Shown here: in pieces, positions 17,321 through 24,549 of the stretch
Position numbering within the stretch: the first letter of the stretch is position 1
Layout of the letters: each line of letters starts with the position of its first letter
Assembly: GCA_000955875.1 (NCBI GenBank)
Contig: JYOE01000010.1
Coordinates: forward strand, 1-43,892
Source: Terrabacter sp. 28
GTDB taxonomy: Bacteria > Actinomycetota > Actinomycetes > Actinomycetales > Dermatophilaceae
Direction of reading: 5' to 3'
DNA: 43,892 nucleotides
The notes under the pieces: model-generated
What the model saw: only the letters and a program-made list of their open reading frames with translations
Databases searched by the model: none
What the model was told of the DNA's origin: nothing
Translations under genes and position numbers: made by a program

Positions 17321-17378
17321 AGCGCCGCCCCCGACGGCGCAACGACGCGCCGCCGGACCACCGGAAAGGGGAAGTGCT

Positions 17379-18719
17379 GTGAGCAGGACCGACACAGGGC
17401 TGGAACAGGGGCCGGACACCACCGGCCGGGGCGCGAACCGCTGGGTGATCCTCGTGTGCGCCGTGCTCGTCCAGCTGGCCATCGGCTCCGTCTACGCATG
17501 GAGCGTCTTCGCCAAGGCGCTGCAGAGTGACGCCGCATTCGGGTGGTCCAAGTCCAAGGCCGCCGTGCCGTTCAGCGTCGTCATCGGCATGATCTTCGTC
17601 GGCAGCTACGTCGGCGGCCGCCTCCAGGACGCCCGCGGCCCGCGCGTCGTGGCGATGACCGGTGGCATCATCTACGCCGTCGGCGTCATCCTCGCCTCGT
17701 TCGCCCAGTCGCCCGACGCCTTCTGGCTGCTCGTCCTCGGCTACGGCGTCATCGGCGGCTTCGGCCTCGGCATGGTCTACATCGTCCCGATCGCCATGCT
17801 GCAGAAGTGGTTCCCCGACAAGCCGGGCCTCATCACCGGTCTCGCCGTCGCCGGGTTCGGCTTCGGTGCGGTGGTCACGGCACCCGTCGGCCAGGCGCTC
17901 ATCGACAACTCGCCCAGCGTGCCCACCAAGGCCTTCCTCTGGCTGGGCATCGGTTACCTCGTCATCCTGCTCATCTGCACGTCGGTGTTCCGCAACCCCG
18001 CGGTACGAGCCGACTCGGGCGCCGGCACGAAGGCTGCGGCGGCCGGCCCCGCCACGACGACGCGTGACTTCACGCCCAGCGAGGCCCTGCACACCAAGCA
18101 GTGGTACCTGCTCACCGCCATCCTCACGATGAGCGTCACGGCGGGCATCTCGCTCATCGCCGTCGCCGCCGGCACGGCCAGCGACGTCGCGGGCTACTCC
18201 GCCACCAGCGCCGCGGCCCTGGTCGGCGTGCTCGGCCTCTTCAACGGCGCCGGCCGCATCCTCTGGGGCTGGCTGTCCGACATGCTCGGCAAGATGCCGG
18301 CCTTCCTCGGCATCCTCGGCATCCAGGGCGTCTGCCTGCTCCTCATCCCGCACGCCGCCAACCCGGCGATGTTCGCCGTCCTCGCGGCCCTCGTCTACAC
18401 CTGCTACGGCGGCGGGTTCGGCACGATGCCGTCGACCGCAGGCACGTTCTTCGGCGTCAAGAACGTCGGCGCGATCTACGGCCTCATGCTCATCGGCTGG
18501 AGCATCGGCGGCGTGGTCGGCCCGCTCCTCATCGCCTCGCTCATCGGCAGCGACAAGGCGTACAACCTCGGTTTCACGGTCATCGGCATCATCACGCTCG
18601 TGGCGCTCGTGCTGCCGCTCGTCACGAAGAAACCGCGGGCGGTCGACGGGGCCGAGTCCCTCGACGCGCGCGGTGCCCGCGGATCCCGTCGAGGTCGCCC
18701 CGACACGGTGCGGCGCTGA
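17379..18719 (+). CDS. OFA-type MFS transporter (oxalate/formate antiporter family)
   Basis: A 446-residue, 12-helix major facilitator. The first helix contains QLAIGSVYAWSVFAKAL, very characteristic of the oxalate/formate antiporter (OFA) family, and the loop GRLQDARGPRVV is the MFS motif between helices 2 and 3. A hydrophilic loop with a stretch AGTKAAAAGPATTT follows helix 6. It lies 58 bp after fdhC in the same direction, with a good AAGGGGAAG site before GTG 17379, so it probably belongs to the formate dehydrogenase operon and moves formate or a similar carboxylate. Transport substrate and direction are inferred only from context; OFA members also carry other anions. Confidence 0.88.
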   Translation: MSRTDTGLEQGPDTTGRGANRWVILVCAVLVQLAIGSVYAWSVFAKALQSDAAFGWSKSKAAVPFSVVIGMIFVGSYVGGRLQDARGPRVVAMTGGIIYAVGVILASFAQSPDAFWLLVLGYGVIGGFGLGMVYIVPIAMLQKWFPDKPGLITGLAVAGFGFGAVVTAPVGQALIDNSPSVPTKAFLWLGIGYLVILLICTSVFRNPAVRADSGAGTKAAAAGPATTTRDFTPSEALHTKQWYLLTAILTMSVTAGISLIAVAAGTASDVAGYSATSAAALVGVLGLFNGAGRILWGWLSDMLGKMPAFLGILGIQGVCLLLIPHAANPAMFAVLAALVYTCYGGGFGTMPSTAGTFFGVKNVGAIYGLMLIGWSIGGVVGPLLIASLIGSDKAYNLGFTVIGIITLVALVLPLVTKKPRAVDGAESLDARGARGSRRGRPDTVRR

Positions 18720-18738
18720 GCCGACTGAGCCGACTGAG

Positions 18739-18965
18739 CTACTCGCGTACGTCGGCGGGGTCGGCTGACAGCGGCAGCCCGGCCGCGAGCCATGCCTCGA
18801 CCCCTCCGACGACGTCAGTGGCCCGGCCCAGTCCGATGCGCGCTGTGCTGCCGTACGCGTGTCGACGAGGAGTGCGCCGGAGCGTGCCTCCGCCCACGCC
18901 TCCTCGGGCGTGAGGCGGTCGAGGAGGCGACGAGCTTCCTGCAGCGCGTCGTCGACCCTGCTCAC
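18739..18965 (-). pseudogene. Broken rhodanese-like gene (internal deletion plus frameshift)
   Basis: The first 43 codons (from GTG 18965) read like a rhodanese start: MSRVDDALQEARRLLDRL, then GALLVDTRTAAQRA. The frame then leaves homology, but the -1/+1 frame immediately continues with a rhodanese end: RIGLGRATDVVGGVEAWLAA and a stop at 18739-18741. About 60 central residues, including the active-site cysteine, are missing, so the gene must be inactive unless the assembly is wrong. The junction has a GCGCGC-type run that could have mediated the deletion. The GTG overlaps the selD stop, so the intact gene was coupled to selD, perhaps supplying reduced selenium or sulfur. Confidence 0.75.
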
Positions 18966-19954
18966 CGGACTCTGATCACGTGATCGCCGCGGGGCACGAG
19001 CTCACCGACGACGATGCCGCCGGGCACCTCGCCGGCGACGAGGAGGCCGCCGCTCGTCTGGGCGTCGGCGAGCAGCACGAGCTCGTCGTCACCGACCCTC
19101 GCGTCGAGGTGCGGTCGCACCCAGTCGAGGTTGCGGCGGCTGCCGCCGGGCACGAAGCCCGCCGCGAGCGACTCGCGGGCCCCGTCGAGATAGGGCACGG
19201 CCGCCGCGTCGACGACGGCTGAGACTCCCGAGGCGCGGGCCATCTTGTAGAGGTGGCCCAGCAGGCCGAAGCCCGTGACGTCCGTCGCCGCGCGCACGCC
19301 GGCCGCAACGGCAGCCCGGCTCGCGACGTCGTTGAGGGCCACCATCGACGCGACCGCGTGCGGGAACACCTCGCCGGTCGCCTTGTGCCGGTTGTTGAGC
19401 ACGCCGACCCCGAGCGGCTTGGTGAGGCTGAGCGGTAGTCCGGCGACGGCGGCGTCGTTGCGCAGCAGGCGTTCCGGGTCGGCGATGCCCGTCACCGCCA
19501 TGCCGTACTTCGGCTCGGGGTCGTCGATGCTGTGGCCGCCGGCGACGGGACAGCCCGCGAGGCGCCCGACGTCGAGGCCGCCGCGCAGCACCTCCGCCGC
19601 GAGCTCGATCGGGAGGACGCCGCGCGGCCAGCCGAGCAGGTTGACGGCGAGCACCGGGCGGCCACCCATCGCGTACACGTCGGAGAGGGCGTTGGCTGCG
19701 GCGATGCGTCCCCAGTCGTACGGGTCGTCGACGACGGGGGTGAAGAAGTCGGCCGTCGCGAGCACCGCCACCCCGCCCTCGATGCGCACGGCCGCCGCGT
19801 CGTCCCCGGAGTCGAGGCCGACGAGCAGGTCGGGGTGGCTCGCGCCCGTGAGGTCGCGCACCATCTCCTCGAGCTCGCCCGGCGGGATCTTGCAGGCACA
19901 GCCGCCGCCGTGCGCGAACTGGGTCAGTCTCACTTGCTCCACGAGCCCGCTCAT
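18962..19954 (-). CDS. selD: Selenide, water dikinase (selenophosphate synthetase)
   Basis: A 330-residue enzyme making selenophosphate, the selenium donor, from selenide and ATP. The active-site loop HGGGCACKIPP has Cys19 and Lys22, equivalent to E. coli Cys17 and Lys20; it is the Cys form, so SelD does not itself need selenocysteine. LLVGLDSGDDAAAVR and TADFFTPVVDDPYDWG are the metal- and ATP-binding blocks, and GHSIDDPEPKYGMAVTG is also conserved. ATG 19954 is chosen over GTG 19960 because a TACGGT box ends 6 nt before it. It is divergent from selC with 55 bp between, and its stop overlaps the start of the broken rhodanese gene. Confidence 0.95.
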   Translation of the reverse strand: MSGLVEQVRLTQFAHGGGCACKIPPGELEEMVRDLTGASHPDLLVGLDSGDDAAAVRIEGGVAVLATADFFTPVVDDPYDWGRIAAANALSDVYAMGGRPVLAVNLLGWPRGVLPIELAAEVLRGGLDVGRLAGCPVAGGHSIDDPEPKYGMAVTGIADPERLLRNDAAVAGLPLSLTKPLGVGVLNNRHKATGEVFPHAVASMVALNDVASRAAVAAGVRAATDVTGFGLLGHLYKMARASGVSAVVDAAAVPYLDGARESLAAGFVPGGSRRNLDWVRPHLDARVGDDELVLLADAQTSGGLLVAGEVPGGIVVGELVPRGDHVIRVR

Positions 19955-19960
19955 ACCCAC

Positions 19961-19966
19961 ACCGTA
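19961..19966 (-). promoter_or_regulatory. -10 box for selD (probable leaderless start)
   Basis: TACGGT (minus strand, 19966 to 19961) leaves exactly six bases before ATG 19954. Confidence 0.5.
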
Positions 19967-19996
19967 GGTCGGCGAGTGGCCCGAGCACGCGATGGG

Positions 19997-20002
19997 TACG
20001 GT
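19997..20002 (+). promoter_or_regulatory. -10 box for selC
   Basis: TACGGT lies 7 nt before the first base of the tRNA. Identical in sequence to the selD box and divergent from it, with about 30 bp between the two boxes, so both are probably expressed together. Confidence 0.45.
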
Positions 20003-20009
20003 GGCCCGT

Positions 20010-20105
20010 GGAGGTGTCTGGGCACCTGGTGGTCCCCACGGTCTTCAAAACCGGTGAGACCGAGCATCTCGGTCTGGCGGGTTCGATTCCCGTCCACCTC
20101 CGCCA
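20010..20105 (+). tRNA. selC: tRNA-Sec (anticodon TCA)
   Basis: A 96-nt tRNA with encoded CCA. The acceptor pairs 20010-20016 with 20095-20101 and would be 8 bp but for a T-C mismatch at the last pair. The T-arm is 20077-20093 with loop TTCGATT. The anticodon TCA is at 20045-20047 in loop CTTCAAA. A long variable arm (20057-20063 with 20069-20075, 7 bp) is typical of tRNA-Sec, as is the G discriminator. The UCA anticodon decodes the UGA in fdhA. It sits between selD and selA and is probably co-transcribed with selA and selB. Confidence 0.97.
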
Positions 20106-20128
20106 CAGCACTTTTCGAGGAGGGCGGC

Positions 20129-21439
20129 GTGACGCAGACCGACCCACGGCGGCGCATCCCGCGCACCGACGCGCTGCTCGCCGACCCGGTGCTCGCCGCC
20201 GCGGTCACGCGGCACGGCGCCGACGTCGTCAAGGCCGCCGTACGCGTGGCGCAGGGCCGGGCCCGCACCGGGGAGATCGAGCCCGGCGAGGTCGCCGACG
20301 CCGCGCGCGCGGCCCTGCCGTCCCGCGCGACGACCCTGCGGCCGCTCCTCAACGCGACGGGGGTGGTCGTGCACACCAACGTCGGCCGGGCTCCGTTGTC
20401 GGCAGCGGCGATCGAGGCGGTGACCGCTGCCGCAGGCTACGTTGACGTCGAGTACGACGTGGCCACCGGTGCGCGGGCCCGGCGCGGTCGCGGCACCCTG
20501 GCTGCCCTGGGCGACGCCGTGCCCGCCGCCGGCGGCGCGCTCGTCGTCAACAACGGCGCCGCCGCGCTCGTGCTCGCCACGACGGCGCTCGCGGCCGGAC
20601 GCGAGGTGCTCGTCAGCCGCGGCGAGATGGTCGAGATCGGCGACGGCTTCAGGCTGCCCGACCTCATCGAGTCCACCGGCGCGCGGCTGCGCGAGGTCGG
20701 CACGACCAACCGCACCACCGTCGACGACTACGCCGCCGCGGTCGGTCCCGACACCGGGTGCATCCTCAAGGTGCACCCGAGCAACTTCCGGGTCGAGGGC
20801 TTCACGAGCGCTGCCTCGGTCGAGCAGCTCGCCGGGGTCACGAGCCCCGACGGTGCGCGGGTGCCGCTCGTCGTCGACATCGGCAGCGGGCTGCTGCGGC
20901 ACGACCCGCTGCTGCCCGACGAGCCCGACGCCGCCTCGGCGCTCGCGGCGGGCGCCACGGTCGTCACGGCCAGCGGCGACAAGCTGCTCGGCGGCCCGCA
21001 GGCCGGACTCGTGCTCGGTGACTCCGATACGGTCGAGCGCCTGCGCCGGCACCCGCTGGCCCGGGCGCTGCGCGTCGACAAGCTGACCCTGGCTGCCCTC
21101 GAGGCGACGCTGCGCGGGCCGGTGCCCCCGGTCACCGCCTACCTCCACGCCGAACCGGACCGGCTGCGGTCCCGCGCCGAGCGGCTCGCCGAGGCCGTGG
21201 GCGGTGCGGTGGTGCAGGTCGAGGGGCGCGTCGGTGGGGGCGGCGCGCCCGGCGTGCCGCTGCCCGGCTGGGCGGTCGCCCTGCCCGAGCAGTGCGCCGA
21301 GCGCCTGCGCACCGGTGATCCCGGGGTCGTGGCCCGGGTCGAGCGCGGGAGGTGCCTCGTCGACCTGCGCTGTGTCCCAGCGGATTCCGACGGTGACATC
21401 GAGCGAGCCGTGCTGGCGGCCCTGGCTCGCGGCGACTGA
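20129..21439 (+). CDS. selA: L-seryl-tRNA(Sec) selenium transferase
   Basis: A 436-residue PLP enzyme that converts Ser-tRNA(Sec) to Sec-tRNA(Sec) with selenophosphate. The PLP lysine is Lys285 in TASGDKLLGGPQAGLVLG. Upstream, LLNATGVVVHTNVGRAPL, VNNGAAALVLA and GEMVEIGDGFRLPDLI are the conserved SelA blocks, and VVDIGSGLLRHD places the aspartate. The N-terminal domain that contacts tRNA-Sec is present (first 60 residues). GTG 20129 follows GAGGAGGGC. It starts 23 nt after the tRNA and ends 1 nt before selB, so selC, selA and selB form one transcription unit. Confidence 0.96.
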   Translation: MTQTDPRRRIPRTDALLADPVLAAAVTRHGADVVKAAVRVAQGRARTGEIEPGEVADAARAALPSRATTLRPLLNATGVVVHTNVGRAPLSAAAIEAVTAAAGYVDVEYDVATGARARRGRGTLAALGDAVPAAGGALVVNNGAAALVLATTALAAGREVLVSRGEMVEIGDGFRLPDLIESTGARLREVGTTNRTTVDDYAAAVGPDTGCILKVHPSNFRVEGFTSAASVEQLAGVTSPDGARVPLVVDIGSGLLRHDPLLPDEPDAASALAAGATVVTASGDKLLGGPQAGLVLGDSDTVERLRRHPLARALRVDKLTLAALEATLRGPVPPVTAYLHAEPDRLRSRAERLAEAVGGAVVQVEGRVGGGGAPGVPLPGWAVALPEQCAERLRTGDPGVVARVERGRCLVDLRCVPADSDGDIERAVLAALARGD

Positions 21440-21440
21440 C

Positions 21441-23228
21441 GTGCGCGTCATCGCCACCGCGGGTCACGTCGACCACGGCAAGTCGACGCTCGTCAGGGCG
21501 CTCACCGGCATCGAGCCCGACCGGTGGGCCGAGGAGCACCGCCGCGGCCTCACCATCGACCTCGGGTACGCGTGGACGACGCTCCCCTCGGGCGAGCAGG
21601 TGGCGTTCGTCGACGTCCCGGGCCACGAGCGCTTCATCGGCAACATGCTCGCCGGGCTGGGCCCGGTCCCGGCGGTGCTGCTCGTCGTCGCGGCCGACGA
21701 GGGGTGGCGCGCGCAGACGACGGAGCACCTCGCGGCCGTCGACGCGCTGGGCCTCACCCACGGACTTGTCGTCGTGACGCGCAGCGACCTCGCCGACCCC
21801 GCTCCGGCCATGTCGGATGCCGTTGAGCGCGTTGGTCATTCATCGCTGGCTGGCTGCCCGGCAGTCGCCGTCTCGGCCCGCGCCGGCACGGGCCTCGACG
21901 AGCTGCGCGAGTCGCTCGACGCCCTCGTCGCCGGGCTGCCCACACCCGTCGTCGAGGGCCGCACCCGCCTCTGGGTCGACCGGTCGTTCACCATCCGCGG
22001 CGCCGGCACCGTCGTCACCGGAACCCTGGGCGAGGGCACGATCCGCACGGGCGACGAGCTCGTCGTGCACGACGCCTCGGGGCGCGAGCGGCACGTCACC
22101 GTGCGGGGCCTGCAGTCGCTCGAGCAGCCGCACGACGCTGTCGCCGCGGTCGCCCGCGTGGCGGTCAACCTCCGCGGGATCGCGGCCGAGGAGGTCCGGC
22201 GCGGCGACCTGCTGCTCACCCGTGGCGCCTGGCCGACGACCACCCGGCTCGACGTGCGCCTGGCCGAGGACGTGCAGACCCGGCTGCCGCTCCACGTCAT
22301 GGTCCACGTCGGCACCACGGCGGTCGAGGCGCGGCTGCGGCCGCTCGGTGGGACCGCCGTGCGCCTCGCTCTCCCCGGCCCGCTGCCCCTGACCGCCGGC
22401 GACCGCCTCATCCTCCGCGACCCCGGGTCGCGGCGTATCGACGGCGCCGTCGTCGTCGACGCCGACCCGCCGCCCCTGACCCGGCGGGGCGCCGCGGCAG
22501 TGCGCGCCGCGGTGGTGGCCCGCCAGCACGCCGGGCCGAGCCTGGAGCAGGAGGTCGGGCGACGCGGCGCCATGACCGTCGACGCCGCGCTCGCGCTCGG
22601 TGCGACGGTGCCCGACGGCGACCGTCCGGCCTCCACCGTCGCGCGGCGCGGGCGGTGGCTGGTGACCGACGAGACCTGGGAGCAGTGGGCCGACCGACTA
22701 CGAGAGGCATTGGAGCACAAGGCCGCTCGCGATCCACTCGACCCGACCCTGACGCTCGAGGCCGCACGCGCAGCCGCCGACGTGCCGGACCGGTCGCTCC
22801 TGCCCGACCTGACGGCATACGCAGGCCTCGAGGTGCGCGACGGCCGTGTCGGCGCACCGGGCCACCGGGAGGCGCTGCCCGAGAAGGTCGACGCGGCGCT
22901 GCGCACCCTCGAGGCACGCCTCGCCGACCAGCCCTTCGCCGCGCCCGACCAACGCGAGCTGCAGGCGTACGGCCTCGGCGCCCGAGAGGTCGCCGCCGCC
23001 GTGCGGGCCGGGCGACTGCTGCGGCTCGGCGCCGACGTCGTGCTGCTGCCGGCCACGCCGGCCCGTGCCATGCGAGTGCTCGCCTCACTGCCACAGCCGT
23101 TCACGACGAGTGAGGCGCGGATGGCGCTCGAATCCACGCGGCGCACCGTCATCCCGCTGCTCGAGCACCTCGACGGCAGGGGTTGGACGCGCCGCCTCGA
23201 CGGCTCGCACCGTGAGGTGCGACGCTGA
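21441..23228 (+). CDS. selB: Selenocysteine-specific elongation factor
   Basis: A 595-residue GTPase that carries Sec-tRNA(Sec) to UGA codons marked by a SECIS. The G domain begins at once: [18 protein letters not shown] (G1), then [10 protein letters not shown] (G2 region), [14 protein letters not shown] (G3) and [11 protein letters not shown] (G4, with Arg where many SelB have Lys). EF-Tu-like domains II and III follow to about residue 330, and the C-terminal winged-helix repeats that bind the SECIS end in [14 protein letters not shown]. Start GTG 21441 lies one base after the selA stop. Length matches family members (about 580-615). Confidence 0.96.
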   Translation: MRVIATAGHVDHGKSTLVRALTGIEPDRWAEEHRRGLTIDLGYAWTTLPSGEQVAFVDVPGHERFIGNMLAGLGPVPAVLLVVAADEGWRAQTTEHLAAVDALGLTHGLVVVTRSDLADPAPAMSDAVERVGHSSLAGCPAVAVSARAGTGLDELRESLDALVAGLPTPVVEGRTRLWVDRSFTIRGAGTVVTGTLGEGTIRTGDELVVHDASGRERHVTVRGLQSLEQPHDAVAAVARVAVNLRGIAAEEVRRGDLLLTRGAWPTTTRLDVRLAEDVQTRLPLHVMVHVGTTAVEARLRPLGGTAVRLALPGPLPLTAGDRLILRDPGSRRIDGAVVVDADPPPLTRRGAAAVRAAVVARQHAGPSLEQEVGRRGAMTVDAALALGATVPDGDRPASTVARRGRWLVTDETWEQWADRLREALEHKAARDPLDPTLTLEAARAAADVPDRSLLPDLTAYAGLEVRDGRVGAPGHREALPEKVDAALRTLEARLADQPFAAPDQRELQAYGLGAREVAAAVRAGRLLRLGADVVLLPATPARAMRVLASLPQPFTTSEARMALESTRRTVIPLLEHLDGRGWTRRLDGSHREVRR

Positions 23229-23232
23229 ACTC

Positions 23233-23673
23233 ATGGACCCCCGTCCGCCGCTGCCACCGTTCACCGAGGAGACCGCGCGCCAGAAGGTGCAGGCGGCCGA
23301 GGACGCCTGGAACACCCGTGACCCCGAGCGCGTCGCCGGCGCCTACACGGAGGACACCGAGTGGCGCAACCGCGACGAGCACCTCGTCGGACGCGAGCAG
23401 GTGGTGGAGTTCCTCCGCCGCAAGTGGGACCGCGAGCGCGAGTACCGGTTGCGCAAGAACCTCTGGGCGTTCGAGGGCAACCGGATCGCGGTGCGGTTCC
23501 AGTACGAGTCGCAGGACGCCGGCGGGCAGTGGTGGCGCTCGTACGGCAACGAGCAGTGGGAGTTCGACGACCTCGGCTACATGCGCCGGCGGGAGGCGAG
23601 CATCAACGACGTGCGCATCGACGAGGCCGATCTGCGGGTGACGCCGGGCGAGGGCGAGCTGCCGGCGTACTGA
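23233..23673 (+). CDS. DUF1348 / NTF2-like protein
   Basis: A 146-residue protein of the SnoaL/NTF2-like fold. The repeated family signature is visible: [19 protein letters not shown], then [19 protein letters not shown], then [21 protein letters not shown]1348 members are of unknown function, possibly binding small ligands. ATG 23233 is 5 nt after the selB stop, so it may be read through from the sel operon, although it has no known link to selenium. It converges on the IclR gene with 6 bp between. Confidence 0.85.
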   Translation: MDPRPPLPPFTEETARQKVQAAEDAWNTRDPERVAGAYTEDTEWRNRDEHLVGREQVVEFLRRKWDREREYRLRKNLWAFEGNRIAVRFQYESQDAGGQWWRSYGNEQWEFDDLGYMRRREASINDVRIDEADLRVTPGEGELPAY

Positions 23674-23679
23674 CGCCCG

Positions 23680-24468
23680 TCAGGCAGGCTCGACGCGCAG
23701 CGCCTGCTCCATGTCCCGCTCGATGTCGCGGGTCGTCAGGGCGAGAGCGCTGACGATGTCGACGAGGCGGTCCTCGCGGAAGCGCACCGTCGGCATCGAC
23801 ACGGTCACGGCCGCGTCGGTGCGCTCGCCGATGCGGACACCGCGACCGATCGCGGTCACGCCCGTCTCGGTGCGGTCCTTGTTGATGGCGAAGCCGCGGC
23901 GCCGCACGCCCGCCAGGTCCCTGCCGACGGCGGTGACGTCCGGGCGCTGGGCCTCGCGGCCCTCCCACCGGTCCTCGGTGAAGAGCGCCGCCAGCTCGTC
24001 GGGAGGCAGGTCGGCGAGCATCACCTTGCCGCCCGAGGCGAGGTGGGCCGGGAAGACCATGCCCTCGCGGTCGCCCACGCGCAGCGACTGGTGGCACTCG
24101 ACCGAGGCGACGAACCGGGCGTGGTCGCCCGCGAGGACCATGAGGTTGGCCGACTCCTCGACCCGGTCGACGAGCACCTGCAGGTGGGGGAGCGCGACGG
24201 CCCGGAGCAGCGCGGTGTGGCTGCGCGAGTCGGCCTCGAGGGAGATGACGGGGCCGGCGTGGTAGCGGCGGTCGGCGCCCTGCCGGGCGAAGTCGCGGTA
24301 GACGAGCATGGACAGCAGCCGGTGCGCGGTCGAGCGGGCGACGCCGAGCCGCTCGGCGACGTCGGAGACGGTCTGCGGACCCTCGACCTGCAGGATGACG
24401 GCGAGCTGCAGGGCGTGGTCGACGCTACGAAGGGCGTACTGCGGCTTCGTCTTCAGGCCCGTGGTCAT
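23680..24468 (-). CDS. IclR-family transcriptional regulator of the gentisate cluster
   Basis: A 262-residue regulator. The N-terminal winged helix (SDVAERLGVARSTAHRLLSML, near residues 33-53) binds DNA and the C-terminal IclR effector domain follows (HLASGGKVMLADLPPDEL, RRRGFAINKDRTETGV). IclR proteins of this sort respond to aromatic acids. ATG 24468 was chosen for the preceding GAGGAT; the frame extends 17 codons upstream with no better site. It is divergent from the transporter gene, and two palindromes lie between. It should control both genes and probably the catabolic operon downstream; whether it activates or represses is not visible. Confidence 0.88.
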   Translation of the reverse strand: MTTGLKTKPQYALRSVDHALQLAVILQVEGPQTVSDVAERLGVARSTAHRLLSMLVYRDFARQGADRRYHAGPVISLEADSRSHTALLRAVALPHLQVLVDRVEESANLMVLAGDHARFVASVECHQSLRVGDREGMVFPAHLASGGKVMLADLPPDELAALFTEDRWEGREAQRPDVTAVGRDLAGVRRRGFAINKDRTETGVTAIGRGVRIGERTDAAVTVSMPTVRFREDRLVDIVSALALTTRDIERDMEQALRVEPA

Positions 24469-24509
24469 GCGGGTGATCCTCGCTCGTCTCCGGGATGTGG
24501 GACTCCTTG

Positions 24510-24526
24510 ATTCTGCCATGCAGAAT
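24510..24526 (+). promoter_or_regulatory. Operator palindrome 1 (probable IclR site)
   Basis: ATTCTGCCATGCAGAAT is a perfect 17-bp palindrome around a CAT centre, lying 42 nt before the regulator ATG and 15 nt before the transporter ATG at 24541. Confidence 0.7.
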
Positions 24527-24532
24527 TGTCTC

Positions 24533-24549
24533 GTTCTGCCATGTCGAAC
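24533..24549 (+). promoter_or_regulatory. Operator palindrome 2 (probable IclR site)
   Basis: GTTCTGCCATGTCGAAC is an imperfect palindrome (five of seven arm positions match) centred 23 bp from the first. It covers the transporter start codon at 24541, so bound regulator would block both transcription and start-site access. Confidence 0.6.

Noticed and set aside
17322..17340. GCGCCG...CGGCGC stem between fdhC and the transporter as a terminator
   Set aside because: The stem is only 6 bp and has no T-run, and the downstream gene has a good ribosome site, so read-through is more likely.
18711..18740. Triple CTGAGCCGA direct repeat as a regulatory site
   Set aside because: Only three short units at a gene end with no symmetry; chance in GC-rich DNA is likely.
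17304..18965. 553-aa open frame on the minus strand
   Set aside because: Beyond the first 43 codons it is only the complement of the OFA transporter frame, with Asp/Glu/Ala-rich nonsense composition.
20010..20105. tRNA-Ser or tRNA-Leu because of the long variable arm
   Set aside because: The anticodon is TCA, the acceptor is long, and it lies beside selA and selB.
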